A stretch of 64,000 bases of DNA from Actinomycetaceae bacterium (GTDB lineage: Bacteria; Actinomycetota; Actinomycetes; Actinomycetales; Actinomycetaceae): contig JAUNHH010000010.1 in assembly GCA_030524055.1 (NCBI GenBank), positions 27,536-91,535 of the forward strand, read 5' to 3'. A program made the position numbers and the translations under genes. Numbering within the stretch: the first letter of the stretch is position 1; the number at the start of each line of letters is the position of its first letter. The notes under the pieces are model-generated. The model saw nothing but the letters and a program-made list of their open reading frames with translations, was not told the DNA's origin and ran no database searches. Positions 26,999-35,636 of the stretch are shown one piece after another.

Positions 26999-29748
26999 CT
27001 CCACCACGACGCCGACACCGTCAACGACCCTCAGCACCCAGTCAAGACGGGCCACCAACTGCCTCCCAGCGTTACGCCGCCTTTAAAGCAGACCAGAAAG
27101 TGCGGGGATCTCACCGTTATGCGTGGGTGGAGAACCTTCCTTTTACGCCGGATGATTTCCAAATTGAGGCAATGGATGCGCTCGAAGCCGGCGATTCTGT
27201 TCTTGTGGCGGCACCGACAGGGGCCGGAAAAACTGTGGTCGGAGAATTTGCCGTTCATTTGGCTTTACTTTTAGGGCGCAGGGTTTTCTACACCACCCCT
27301 ATTAAGGCCCTGTCGAATCAGAAATTTGCTGATCTTCGCCACACTCATGGGGATAATAATGTTGGCCTTTTAACGGGGGATACTTCGATTAATCCCGATG
27401 CCCCTATTGTGGTCATGACCACCGAAGTCTTACGCAATATGATTTATGCAGGACGGTCACTGACAGATTTATCCCATGTGGTTCTTGACGAGGTACATTA
27501 TTTAGCTGACCGACTACGGGGGCCCGTGTGGGAAGAAGTCATTATTCACCTTCCTGCCCACGTTGATATTGTCGCCCTGTCGGCCACAGTGTCGAATGCG
27601 GAAGAATTCGGTGCCTGGATTAAAGAAATTCGCGGGTCGTGCCGAATTATTGTGTCAGAAACACGGCCTGTGCCTCTTTATCAGCACATGATGGTAGGGG
27701 AGAGGCTTTATGATCTTTATGCGCCAACCAGCCCAGGTGGACCGCCCTCAAAACGTCTCAATCCAGAACTAATTTCGGCGGTGTCACCAGTGGGGCGTCG
27801 CGGAGCGCGCGATGAACGCCCACGGAGAAAACCAAGGGAAACACGAACAGGAACGCTTCTCACATTGCGTTCTCTTGGTCTTTTGCCGGCTATTGTCTTT
27901 ATTTTTTCGCGCGCCGGTTGTGAAGACGCGATGCGTCAAAGTCTGGCCTCAGGATTAGTTCTCACGTCAAAAAGCGAGGCTGAAGAAATTCGCGCTCGTA
28001 TTGATGAGGTAATGGCACGTATTGATCCTATTGACCACATGGCTTTAGGTATTGATCAGTGGGCTAGTGGCGTGGAACGCGGTATTGCTGCCCACCATGC
28101 GGGTCTTTTACCTGTCATGAAAGAAGCCATCGAGGACCTTTTCACCCGCGGCCTCATTAAAGTCGTTTATGCGACGGAGACTCTGGCTTTAGGCATTAAT
28201 ATGCCCGCCCGTACCGTGGTTATTGAATCTCTCCAGAAATGGAATGGAGTGGCGCACGCTCAGCTTTCCGCTGGAGAATATACGCAGCTTTCTGGCCGTG
28301 CAGGAAGGCGCGGTATCGATACGGAAGGGCACAGCGTTGTCCTCCACCGAGGAAATACTGCCCCTGAGGAAGTTGCTGCTTTAGCGTCTAAACGCACCTA
28401 TCCTTTAATCAGCGCATTTCGTCCCACCTACAATATGGTGGTGAATTTGCTGTCCCATTCCTCCAGAGCGCGTACACGTGAGCTTTTAGAAACCTCCTTT
28501 GCCCAATTTCAAGCCGATGGTGCTGTTGTCCATTTAGCGCGCCGGGCTCGCGATGTTCAAGAGTCGCTGTCCGCCCTCGAAAAAGAAATGCATTGTGAGG
28601 ATGGCGATGCAGGGGAGTACTTTTCTCTCCGCGAAAAAATCGCACGCCTCCAAAAAGATGCCGCTAAAGTACAGAACCACTATCGCCGGAAGGAAACCTC
28701 CGCAGCGTTTACTGGTGCACGCCGTGGAGACATTATTGCCCTGCGCCACAAGAGAAAAAACTCCTATTTTCTTGTCACTGAATCTCGTTCGGGTGTTCAC
28801 GGAAAAGAGGCGTTATCGACTCTCGGCACGGATGCAAAGCGTCATATGCTTTCAGCAAATGAGACCCATCTCTTTATTGCGGGGCATATTGATCTTCCCC
28901 ATACCGCAACATTGCGTCGCCGTCAGGAAAGAGAATATTTTGCCGCGCTATTGCGCGACTTTGCCCATTCAGGTAAAGCAAAGGCACCACGGGCTGCATC
29001 GCAGGCACATGCCGACACTGAGGCAAAGGTTGAGCAATTAACCCGCACATTAAAATCACACCCTGTTCACCATTGTCCTCGGCGTGAAGAACACGCCCAT
29101 GCTGGGCACGAATGGGCACGGCGGCGCCGCGAATTAGAGCGCCTTTTTGACCGCATTGATGGTCGCACAAGTTCCGTGGCGCACCATTTCGATCGGGTCT
29201 GTGCTGTTCTTGACCAGGTCGGGATTTTGGACGGTGACACTGTCACCGACGCCGGCCTAGACCTCAGCCATATTTTTGGTGAACGTGATTTAGCGGTAGT
29301 TGAGGCGATTCATAGTGGCGCCTGGGAGGGTTTAGACCCCGCAGAAATTGCCGCCTTAGCCTCCTGCTTTGTCTATGAAGCCCGTGGAGATATGGATTCT
29401 GGTTCACGTATTCCACCGGGGCTTCCACGCCGATTGGTAGCGGCGCTGGAGGTAGCAAGTGCAGCCCACCAACGCATTGCTTCAGCTGAACGTCGCCATG
29501 GCGCGCGCATGACTCCCGAGTTAGAAACAGGGTTAATGACGGCCACATTGGCCTGGGCGCGTGGCGCTTCCCTTACGACAACGCTGGAGGAAGCCAACCT
29601 ACAGGGCGGCGATTTTGTCCGCTGGATGCGTCAGGTAATGGATCTGCTAGATCAGATGCGTAAAGTCAGCGATCCGGAGTTTGCTCAGCAGGTGTATCGC
29701 GCCCGCCAGACGATTTATCGAGGAGTGGTGGCATGGTCCGCGCTATAA
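26995..29748 (+). CDS. helY: HelY-type DEVH-box superfamily 2 helicase (Mtr4/Ski2-like)
   Basis: A 917-residue RNA/DNA helicase. Motifs seen: Walker A AAPTGAGKTVV, motif Ib TTEVLRNMI, DEVH box LDEVHYLADRL, SAT motif LSATVSN, motif VI QLSGRAGRRGID, then the C-terminal arch-like helical region of Ski2 proteins. The start is taken as TTG at 26995, overlapping the pafC stop (TTGA) with GGAAGG upstream, because no in-frame ATG fits. In many Actinobacteria tatA-tatC lie between pafC and this gene; here they are absent. Confidence 0.9.
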   Translation: MTPPRRRHRQRPSAPSQDGPPTASQRYAAFKADQKVRGSHRYAWVENLPFTPDDFQIEAMDALEAGDSVLVAAPTGAGKTVVGEFAVHLALLLGRRVFYTTPIKALSNQKFADLRHTHGDNNVGLLTGDTSINPDAPIVVMTTEVLRNMIYAGRSLTDLSHVVLDEVHYLADRLRGPVWEEVIIHLPAHVDIVALSATVSNAEEFGAWIKEIRGSCRIIVSETRPVPLYQHMMVGERLYDLYAPTSPGGPPSKRLNPELISAVSPVGRRGARDERPRRKPRETRTGTLLTLRSLGLLPAIVFIFSRAGCEDAMRQSLASGLVLTSKSEAEEIRARIDEVMARIDPIDHMALGIDQWASGVERGIAAHHAGLLPVMKEAIEDLFTRGLIKVVYATETLALGINMPARTVVIESLQKWNGVAHAQLSAGEYTQLSGRAGRRGIDTEGHSVVLHRGNTAPEEVAALASKRTYPLISAFRPTYNMVVNLLSHSSRARTRELLETSFAQFQADGAVVHLARRARDVQESLSALEKEMHCEDGDAGEYFSLREKIARLQKDAAKVQNHYRRKETSAAFTGARRGDIIALRHKRKNSYFLVTESRSGVHGKEALSTLGTDAKRHMLSANETHLFIAGHIDLPHTATLRRRQEREYFAALLRDFAHSGKAKAPRAASQAHADTEAKVEQLTRTLKSHPVHHCPRREEHAHAGHEWARRRRELERLFDRIDGRTSSVAHHFDRVCAVLDQVGILDGDTVTDAGLDLSHIFGERDLAVVEAIHSGAWEGLDPAEIAALASCFVYEARGDMDSGSRIPPGLPRRLVAALEVASAAHQRIASAERRHGARMTPELETGLMTATLAWARGASLTTTLEEANLQGGDFVRWMRQVMDLLDQMRKVSDPEFAQQVYRARQTIYRGVVAWSAL

Positions 29749-31331
29749 AAGATCCTTCTGCATGGTCGCGTTTGGCTCTCGATGTGGGAGCAGGTTTTAT
29801 CGCAGGGTGTGGAGTTGGCGCGGCTTTTCCTAACCTGGGTTTATGGTGGCTGACAATCCCAGCAATGGCCTTATTGCTGGCCCGTATTGATCAAGCACGG
29901 CCGCGCCGGGCGGCCCTCATCGCTGCGGTTTTTGGGGCGACATTTTGGCTGCCTCATATTCATTGGGCAACATTAGCGACAGGATCAGTGGCGCCGTGGC
30001 TGGCACTATCTACGGTACAAACCCTTTTTGTTGCTGCTTGGGGAGCGTGTGCCGCGGCCACGCGCCGCCTGCAATGGACGCGCAGTGTGGCCGGTGGAGC
30101 TGCCGCTATGGCGCTGACGTGGGTGGGTTTTGAGCAGTTACGTTCCCATACTCCGTGGTCGGGTTTTCCGTGGGGGAATCTTGCCTATCCGCAAGTGGAT
30201 TCGCCGCTTGGGCATTTAGCGCCGATTGGCGGGGAAGTTTTAGTCTCTTTCGCGGTGGTGTTCATTGCCGCATTATGCCGCCGGGCACTGGATTTCAGTG
30301 GGGGAGTGGCTGGGCTGCCTGTGCGTCGTCGGGCTTTTATTGGCCTGGCAGCAGTGGGATTATTTTTCGCCCCCGCCCTCGTTCCTCTTCCTCCTTTCGG
30401 CGATGAGGATTCTCTGCGCGTGGGTGCCATTCAGGGAAATATCGAGTTGCCTGGACCTGCGACCTACGCCATTGAGGGGAAAGTGACAGGCAATCATGCG
30501 GCAGTTATGCGTGATCTTATTCAGGAAGAAGACAATCTCGATCTCATCGTGTGGGGTGAAGCTGCCCTGGACCGCCACCCACGACAATCTGACCGTGTTT
30601 CCTCACTGATGCATTCGGTCATTAACGAGGGCGGGGTTCCCACCATTGTTGGCTACCCAGAATATTTCGAGGATCACCGCTTGAATTGGGTAGCTCCGTG
30701 GTATCCACACGCTGGTCTTGATGAAGGGGAGAAGTACGGAAAACAAATCCCCGTTCCTTTTGGTGAGTTTATTCCGCTCAGGAGCATTATTTCGGTTCTA
30801 GCTACTGAAGCGGCACAGATTAATCTGGATTTATGGCCGGTAGATAATGTGGCCACAATGGATCTACGCCTTAATGACGGCCGTGATCTTCGCGTTGCTA
30901 TTGGCATTTGTTTTGAGGTCGGCTATGAGGGGCTGCTTGCCCAAGGTGTGTCCGACGGCGGGCGGATCCTGATTATTCCGACGAATAACTACCATTTCCG
31001 CGATTCAGCACAATCTACCCAGCAGGGCCAGATTCTGCGTTTCCGCTCCTTAGAGTTTGCCCGTGCTGGTGTTCAGGCTTCAACAACGGGCGTATCGATG
31101 CTGACCATGCCTAATGGCCAGATTGTGTCAATGACTGAACCGATGGCGGCAGAATATGTGGTAGGGGAGTTGCCCTTAAATTCTGATCTGACTCTGGCCG
31201 CGCGCAGCGGTGATATTCCTTGGAAGTTGGCTATTGCTGCTGCGACCGCGCTGGTGGCGTGGGCAGTGATTTCTCCGCGAATTCCGCCTCGTCGTATAGC
31301 CCGATCCGTTGGCAACAGCGCATCCGACTAA
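29733..31331 (+). CDS. lnt: apolipoprotein N-acyltransferase
   Basis: A 532-residue membrane enzyme that adds the third acyl chain to lipoproteins. Several N-terminal membrane segments precede a nitrilase-like domain. The triad is present: Glu in VWGEAAL, Lys in GEKYGKQIPVPFGEF, Cys in GICFEVGYE. It overlaps helY by 16 bases. Two exact recurring 12-mers lie 254 bases apart in opposite orientations within the gene. RibY upstream is one likely substrate lipoprotein. Confidence 0.92.
   Translation: MVRAIKDPSAWSRLALDVGAGFIAGCGVGAAFPNLGLWWLTIPAMALLLARIDQARPRRAALIAAVFGATFWLPHIHWATLATGSVAPWLALSTVQTLFVAAWGACAAATRRLQWTRSVAGGAAAMALTWVGFEQLRSHTPWSGFPWGNLAYPQVDSPLGHLAPIGGEVLVSFAVVFIAALCRRALDFSGGVAGLPVRRRAFIGLAAVGLFFAPALVPLPPFGDEDSLRVGAIQGNIELPGPATYAIEGKVTGNHAAVMRDLIQEEDNLDLIVWGEAALDRHPRQSDRVSSLMHSVINEGGVPTIVGYPEYFEDHRLNWVAPWYPHAGLDEGEKYGKQIPVPFGEFIPLRSIISVLATEAAQINLDLWPVDNVATMDLRLNDGRDLRVAIGICFEVGYEGLLAQGVSDGGRILIIPTNNYHFRDSAQSTQQGQILRFRSLEFARAGVQASTTGVSMLTMPNGQIVSMTEPMAAEYVVGELPLNSDLTLAARSGDIPWKLAIAAATALVAWAVISPRIPPRRIARSVGNSASD
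30371..30382 (-). repeat. 12-mer ACGAGGGCGGGG, exact
   Basis: Within lnt, read as A-P-A-L-V. Confidence 0.95.
30625..30636 (+). repeat. 12-mer ACGAGGGCGGGG, exact
   Basis: Within lnt, read as N-E-G-G-V. Confidence 0.95.
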
Positions 31332-31344
31332 CCGGTCACGCTAG

Positions 31345-31382
31345 AAAAACGCCCCTGATGTGGAAAAACATCAGGGGCGTTT
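31345..31382. terminator. bidirectional rho-independent terminator
   Basis: A 14-bp perfect stem, arms AACGCCCCTGATGT and ACATCAGGGGCGTT, with A-rich and T-rich flanks on opposite sides. It serves both lnt (plus) and rbpA (minus), which converge here. Confidence 0.93.
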
Positions 31383-31405
31383 GAGTCGCTGGACTCCTCG
31401 GCGAA

Positions 31406-31771
31406 TCAGCCTTTACGGTAGGAACCTTCTGGGCGCAGACGGCCTGTACGCAGCAAATCGAGCTGTTCGTTGAGGACAACATCGAGCTCTTCGAGAGAAC
31501 GGCGCTCACGCAACATATCCCAATGGGTACGAATCGGCTTGGCGGGTTTGGCGTCTTCTTCTTCAGGAGCTTCGCCAATGAGCTCAGCGAGTTTGCCGCA
31601 GCGGCATTCCCAGGTTGCTGGCGGTTGAGCTTCAACAGATAAGGGCACCTCAAACTCAGTGCCGTCCGGGCACATATAGCGCACGGTGTAACGGTCAGCG
31701 AAAACGACGCCTTCTTCGGACTCCATCGACTTAGCGCCGATCTGCATTCCGCGAAGTGCGCGATCTGCCAT
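31406..31771 (-). CDS. rbpA: RNA polymerase-binding protein RbpA
   Basis: A 121-residue actinobacterial factor that stabilises promoter complexes with the housekeeping sigma. The N-terminal tail MADRALRGMQIGAKSMESEEGV, the core barrel with three cysteines (YMCPDG, WECRCG, possibly zinc-binding) and the C-terminal sigma-interaction segment (TRTHWDMLRERRSLEELDVVL-like) are all present. The start at 31771 has AGGAGG upstream; the longer frame is rejected. Confidence 0.96.
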   Translation of the reverse strand: MADRALRGMQIGAKSMESEEGVVFADRYTVRYMCPDGTEFEVPLSVEAQPPATWECRCGKLAELIGEAPEEEDAKPAKPIRTHWDMLRERRSLEELDVVLNEQLDLLRTGRLRPEGSYRKG

Positions 31772-31952
31772 GAGAAACCTCCTGAGCATGGTGGTGAACC
31801 ACAACAGTTTACCGCAGCGACGTCGCTGACATAAGACCTGTCAGATGGAGATCCCTCACTGAAACCGATAATGCACATTATGTCCGATTAAATGGATCTG
31901 TACTGATCATCTCTTCCCCGCCCGTCGTCCCACATCTGTAGCAATGGCGGGC

Positions 31953-31966
31953 TAATCTGGGGTTTA
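31953..31966 (+). promoter_or_regulatory. leaderless -10 element for the Hsp70-like gene
   Basis: TAATCT (31953-31958) ends 7 bases before the ATG at 31966. Confidence 0.55.
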
Positions 31967-33480
31967 TGAGACTTGGCGTCGATTTCGGAACAACCCGCAC
32001 TACCGTTGCTGCCGCTACACGCGGCAATTACCCCATTGTCACTTTCGAGGATGGCGTGGGCGATGTCCACGAATACATTCCTTCAGTTGCCGCCCTTGAT
32101 GGCGATCATCTTGTTTTTGGCTTTGCCGCACAGCGCCTCGCCCTTGACGGCGCGCCGCATGTGCGTTCCTTTAAACGCCATTTATCTGATCCAGCAGTCA
32201 CCACGGCCACCACTATTCGCCTCGCTGGCCGCGATATTGGCGTCGTTGATCTGCTGACCACGTTTCTCGCCCATGTGGCTCAGGAAGTTCGCGCCTCGTC
32301 CTCGTTATCTGAACTCGATCCCAGCGAACCGCTCGAAGCTGTTGTTGGCATTCCCGCCCACGCCCATTCTGGTCAGCGTTTCCTTACCCTGGAAGCCTTC
32401 CGTAATGCCGGCTGGTCAGTGCTGTCAATGGTCAATGAGCCTTCCGCTGCCGGCTTTGAATACACCCATCGGCATTCTTCTACTTTGAATTCCAAGCGCA
32501 CAACCGTTCTCGTTTATGACCTTGGTGGTGGCACTTTCGATGCCTCATTAGTGTCTGCTCAAGGCCGGGCTCATGAGGTCCTTGCTTCGCGCGGACATAA
32601 TATGCTCGGCGGCGACGACTTTGATCTTGTCCTGGCTCAATGTGTGGCACGTGCGGCTGGCCGATCCCCCAAGGACTATGGCGAAGCCACCTGGGCGCGT
32701 CTCATTGAAAGTTGCCGCCCCGCAAAAGAATCCCTCAATGCAAACTCCCGCTATGTCACTGTTGAGGTGAAAGGCCAGCCAGTGACGGTTCCTGTAGCTG
32801 ACTTTTATGAAGCGGCCACTCCCCTGATCCAAGCCACGATTGACACGATGGCTCCCCTATTAGCTAAAGGACCGGGTGGTTCTTTACGGCTCGGTGATGA
32901 TGTGGCTGGCCTGTATGTTGTCGGTGGTGGCGCTGAGCTGCCTGCCGTGGCCCGGATGCTGCGCGCTGATCATGGCCGCAGGGTTCATCGTTCTCCTCAT
33001 GCCCCTGCCTCTACTGCTATTGGTTTAGCTATTGCCGCTGACCCAAATGCGGGCTACACCATTACTGACACTCTTTCGCGTGGAGTGGGTGTCTTCCGTG
33101 AAACCGATTCCGGTGGTCAGGTATCTTTTGACCCATTGCTCACCCCTGACCTACGCCTTGACCACGCTAATGGAGCTAGTGTTGCCCGCAGATACCGCGC
33201 TGCACACAATATTGGGTGGTTCCGTTTCGTTGAATATTCTCATACGGACGAGGGCGGGGTCCCCCGAGGTGATGTCCTCCCCTATGGTGAAGTGATTATG
33301 CCTTTTGACCCGCACCTGCAAAACGAGACCGTGAATCTCGCTAATGTCCCAGTGATTCGCACGGAAAATGGGCCTTTAGTGGAAGAGCGGTACACCGTTG
33401 ACTCCAACGGCATTGTTGAGGTGACTATTACGGATCTGGAAACCGGATACACATTGTCGGTAGGTCTGGGCGGCCGATAA
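31966..33480 (+). CDS. Hsp70-family ATPase-domain protein
   Basis: A 504-residue protein with a complete actin/Hsp70 nucleotide-binding domain: phosphate 1 VDFGTTRTTVAAA, connect and phosphate 2 YDLGGGTFDASL, adenosine motif VVGGGAELPAV. The C-terminal 130 residues form a short beta-rich region in place of a full substrate-binding domain and lid (sequence LPYGEVIMPFDPHLQNETVN...). It is not DnaK, which has about 600 residues. Clients are unknown. No co-chaperone gene is adjacent. Confidence 0.85.
   Translation: MRLGVDFGTTRTTVAAATRGNYPIVTFEDGVGDVHEYIPSVAALDGDHLVFGFAAQRLALDGAPHVRSFKRHLSDPAVTTATTIRLAGRDIGVVDLLTTFLAHVAQEVRASSSLSELDPSEPLEAVVGIPAHAHSGQRFLTLEAFRNAGWSVLSMVNEPSAAGFEYTHRHSSTLNSKRTTVLVYDLGGGTFDASLVSAQGRAHEVLASRGHNMLGGDDFDLVLAQCVARAAGRSPKDYGEATWARLIESCRPAKESLNANSRYVTVEVKGQPVTVPVADFYEAATPLIQATIDTMAPLLAKGPGGSLRLGDDVAGLYVVGGGAELPAVARMLRADHGRRVHRSPHAPASTAIGLAIAADPNAGYTITDTLSRGVGVFRETDSGGQVSFDPLLTPDLRLDHANGASVARRYRAAHNIGWFRFVEYSHTDEGGVPRGDVLPYGEVIMPFDPHLQNETVNLANVPVIRTENGPLVEERYTVDSNGIVEVTITDLETGYTLSVGLGGR
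33248..33259 (+). repeat. 12-mer ACGAGGGCGGGG, exact
   Basis: Within the Hsp70-like gene, read as T-D-E-G-G-V-P. Confidence 0.95.
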
Positions 33481-33505
33481 CGTTTCTGGGCACAGCAACC
33501 TAAAA

Positions 33506-33536
33506 GAGTGGGGGCAGGGATTTCCTGCCCCCACTC
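33506..33536 (+). terminator. hairpin after the Hsp70-like gene
   Basis: A 13-bp perfect stem (GAGTGGGGGCAGG with its complement) and 5-base loop, 25 bases after the stop. There is no strong T tract. Confidence 0.75.
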
Positions 33537-33609
33537 CCCTATGCGTTTATGCGCGCTACTGCCCCACCGCAATCAATGAGTCTTGCCGTTTTCAATGGGG
33601 ACAAACACT

Positions 33610-33641
33610 AAGGGCGACACATTCCTGTGTCGCCCTTCTCT
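33610..33641 (-). terminator. hairpin after the second MerR gene
   Basis: An 11-bp perfect stem, AAGGGCGACAC with GTGTCGCCCTT and a 6-base loop, located 43 bases beyond the minus-strand gene that stops at 33684; T-rich on its minus-strand 3' side. Confidence 0.75.
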
Positions 33642-33683
33642 TATGCGCTGTCGGTACCTATCCGGGTTACCCGCGCTGCCCTT

Positions 33684-34244
33684 TTAGGAAGCAGCGGAAC
33701 GCTTTTGACGGCGCCGCTCAGCTAAATCATCGACAAGAGGAGCATGCGCATGTTCAACGGGCAGATCCGCTAGGGAGCCTTCCACTTCACGCCACACGCG
33801 CCCTACAGCAATACCGAAAACGCCTTGGCCACCTTGAAGTAGATCGATGACTTCATCTGTGGAGGTGCATTCGTACACTGACGCACCATCGCTCATCAAG
33901 GTAATGGAGGCGAGATCGTCCACTCCCCGATCTTGAAGTTGTTGGACGGCAATACGAACCTGCTGTAGGGAGACACCCGCATCAAGAAGCTTCTTGACGA
34001 TCTTAAGGACGAGGATGTCTTTAAATGAGTAGAGACGTTGCGACCCTGAACCGTGGGCTGGACGCACAGAGGGCTGAAGAAGGCCAGTGCGTGCCCAGTA
34101 GTCGAGTTGACGGTAGGTAATCCCCGCAGCACTACAGGCAATAGGTCCGCGGTAGCCGAGATCATCTTCGAGGTCGGCCAGGGTGTCGCCGAAGAGCAGG
34201 CCTTGACGGGCCGTCGCCTGGGTTGGGGCGGGGCTGGTGCTCAC
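33684..34244 (-). CDS. MerR-family regulator, ResR/McdR (Rv1830) type
   Basis: A 186-residue regulator: MerR helix-turn-helix (SAAGITYRQLDYWARTGLLQPSVRPAHGSGSQRLYSFKDILVLKIVKKLL split over residues 38-85) with an N-terminal tail and a C-terminal dimer/effector part lacking metal-binding cysteines. Position after garA-ftsR matches M. tuberculosis Rv1830, a regulator of growth and chromosome-related genes. The GTG start has AAGGAG upstream. The Rv1829 (BFN nuclease) gene usually between is missing. Confidence 0.88.
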   Translation of the reverse strand: MSTSPAPTQATARQGLLFGDTLADLEDDLGYRGPIACSAAGITYRQLDYWARTGLLQPSVRPAHGSGSQRLYSFKDILVLKIVKKLLDAGVSLQQVRIAVQQLQDRGVDDLASITLMSDGASVYECTSTDEVIDLLQGGQGVFGIAVGRVWREVEGSLADLPVEHAHAPLVDDLAERRRQKRSAAS

Positions 34245-34348
34245 AGCAACTCCTTGAGGTAAAACTAATGTGACGGGCTATCCGGATTAACGCTATGTGT
34301 TTACAGGCTTCAGGTCAACGACATAGTCGGCGAGCCTTAGCCTCATGT

Positions 34349-35116
34349 TCAACTGGAAGGTTGACTTGAGCGGCCGTTAAGTCGCGCCAAAGAAACGCGC
34401 AGCATTTCCCGATGCAGGTCAGCAAACATTTCGCCGAGTTCCAGGCTACGTGCGGCTGCTTTTTCTACATCTGAGGAGCGATTACGGGAGCGTTGGGAGG
34501 ATACGGTCTGGTCAATAATGTCAGCACTGCGTTCTGCGCCGGTACGGACAGAACGCAGGGTGCGGGCATCGATTCCTGCGGCTTCTAAAGACACAAGAAG
34601 TTGGACTACCTGGACCGAGCGGGATGGGAAATATCCAGCAATGTCGGGGGTAATCAGCCCTAAACTGGTGTAACGCTCAAGGGCAGCCAAATCAACCCCT
34701 GTGAGATCAGCTAAATCACCCGCAGGAATAGATGGACGCGACCCTAAATCAACAACATGTCCTTCTGAGGCAACAACGCGCGCTGGCCGCGACGTTTCCA
34801 CGTCGTGGCCAGCATCCATTGCTTGGAGTTCTTCGCCAATCACGCGAAGCGGAGCAAAAGAGTCACGTTGCCGTGACAGGACAAAACGGAGGCGTTCAAT
34901 ATCGGCGCGGGAGTATTTTCTATACCCACTGCCAGTACGCGTTGGCGTCACGAGGCCCTGGTCTTCCAGGTAACGCACCTTCGATAACGTCACCGCAGGG
35001 AATTCTCGGCGCAGTTCCTCAACGAGCTGGCCGATTGTCAAGCTGGCCTCGCGGGAAACTCCGCGGGGCCAGGGCCCAACCTCCTCTTGAGCCTGCTTAC
35101 GGGCGAGTGAAGTCAT
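34349..35116 (-). CDS. ftsR: MerR-family regulator FtsR (Rv1828 type)
   Basis: A 255-residue MerR-like regulator with helix-turn-helix SLTIGQLVEELRREFPAVTLSKVRYLEDQGLVTPTRTGSGYRKYS. Its C-terminal half has a second winged-helix-like segment (LADLTGVDLAALERYTSLGLITPDIAGYF). In corynebacteria FtsR activates ftsZ. Its ATG overlaps the garA stop (ATGA), so the two are coupled. Confidence 0.9.
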   Translation of the reverse strand: MTSLARKQAQEEVGPWPRGVSREASLTIGQLVEELRREFPAVTLSKVRYLEDQGLVTPTRTGSGYRKYSRADIERLRFVLSRQRDSFAPLRVIGEELQAMDAGHDVETSRPARVVASEGHVVDLGSRPSIPAGDLADLTGVDLAALERYTSLGLITPDIAGYFPSRSVQVVQLLVSLEAAGIDARTLRSVRTGAERSADIIDQTVSSQRSRNRSSDVEKAAARSLELGEMFADLHREMLRVSLARLNGRSSQPSS

Positions 35117-35544
35117 GCCTGCTGCGGGGAGGGCTGGTAGGTCAGACGGTATTTACCGATTTGCACCTCGTCACCTGCGTGAAGAACCTGCTGTTCAACG
35201 CGCTCACGATTCACATAAGTGCCATTGAGAGACCCAGAATCACGAACAATATGTCCACCATCTTGGGCAATGAACTGGCAATGTTTCCGTGACACGGTGA
35301 CATCGTCAAGGAAGATGTCAGACTTTGGTGAACGTCCCGCATTTGTCACTTCAGGGTCCAGGAGGAAACGAGCTCCGGTATTTGGACCACGTTGAACAAT
35401 AAGAAGTGCCGATCCTGCTGGTAGGGCCGCAACGGCGTCGCGGTCCCTAGCTGACAGTGGAATGACCCCTTCGGGCATGTCATCGACAACAGTGACAGGG
35501 AAGACGGAGGTTGCGGTGGGATCGAAATCCTGCTGCTGGTCCAT
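35113..35544 (-). CDS. garA: FHA-domain metabolic regulator GarA/OdhI
   Basis: A 143-residue protein whose FHA domain covers about residues 50-130 (PNTGARFLLDPEVTNAGRSPKSDIFLDDVTVSRKHCQF, then GSLNGTYVNRERV). GarA/OdhI restrains 2-oxoglutarate dehydrogenase and related enzymes when unphosphorylated. The N-terminal phosphorylation motif reads TATSVF where mycobacteria have ETTSVF, so the first Thr (PknG site) is Ala and the second (PknB site) remains. GGAGG precedes the ATG. Confidence 0.92.
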   Translation of the reverse strand: MDQQQDFDPTATSVFPVTVVDDMPEGVIPLSARDRDAVAALPAGSALLIVQRGPNTGARFLLDPEVTNAGRSPKSDIFLDDVTVSRKHCQFIAQDGGHIVRDSGSLNGTYVNRERVEQQVLHAGDEVQIGKYRLTYQPSPQQA

Positions 35545-35636
35545 GGTGATCCTCCATCGAGTACTAAAAGCTGAGGCCCCCAGTCTAGGGGCTTAAAGGG
35601 TATTACGTGTAACAGAGCGTACCGTTTCGCGTAACT

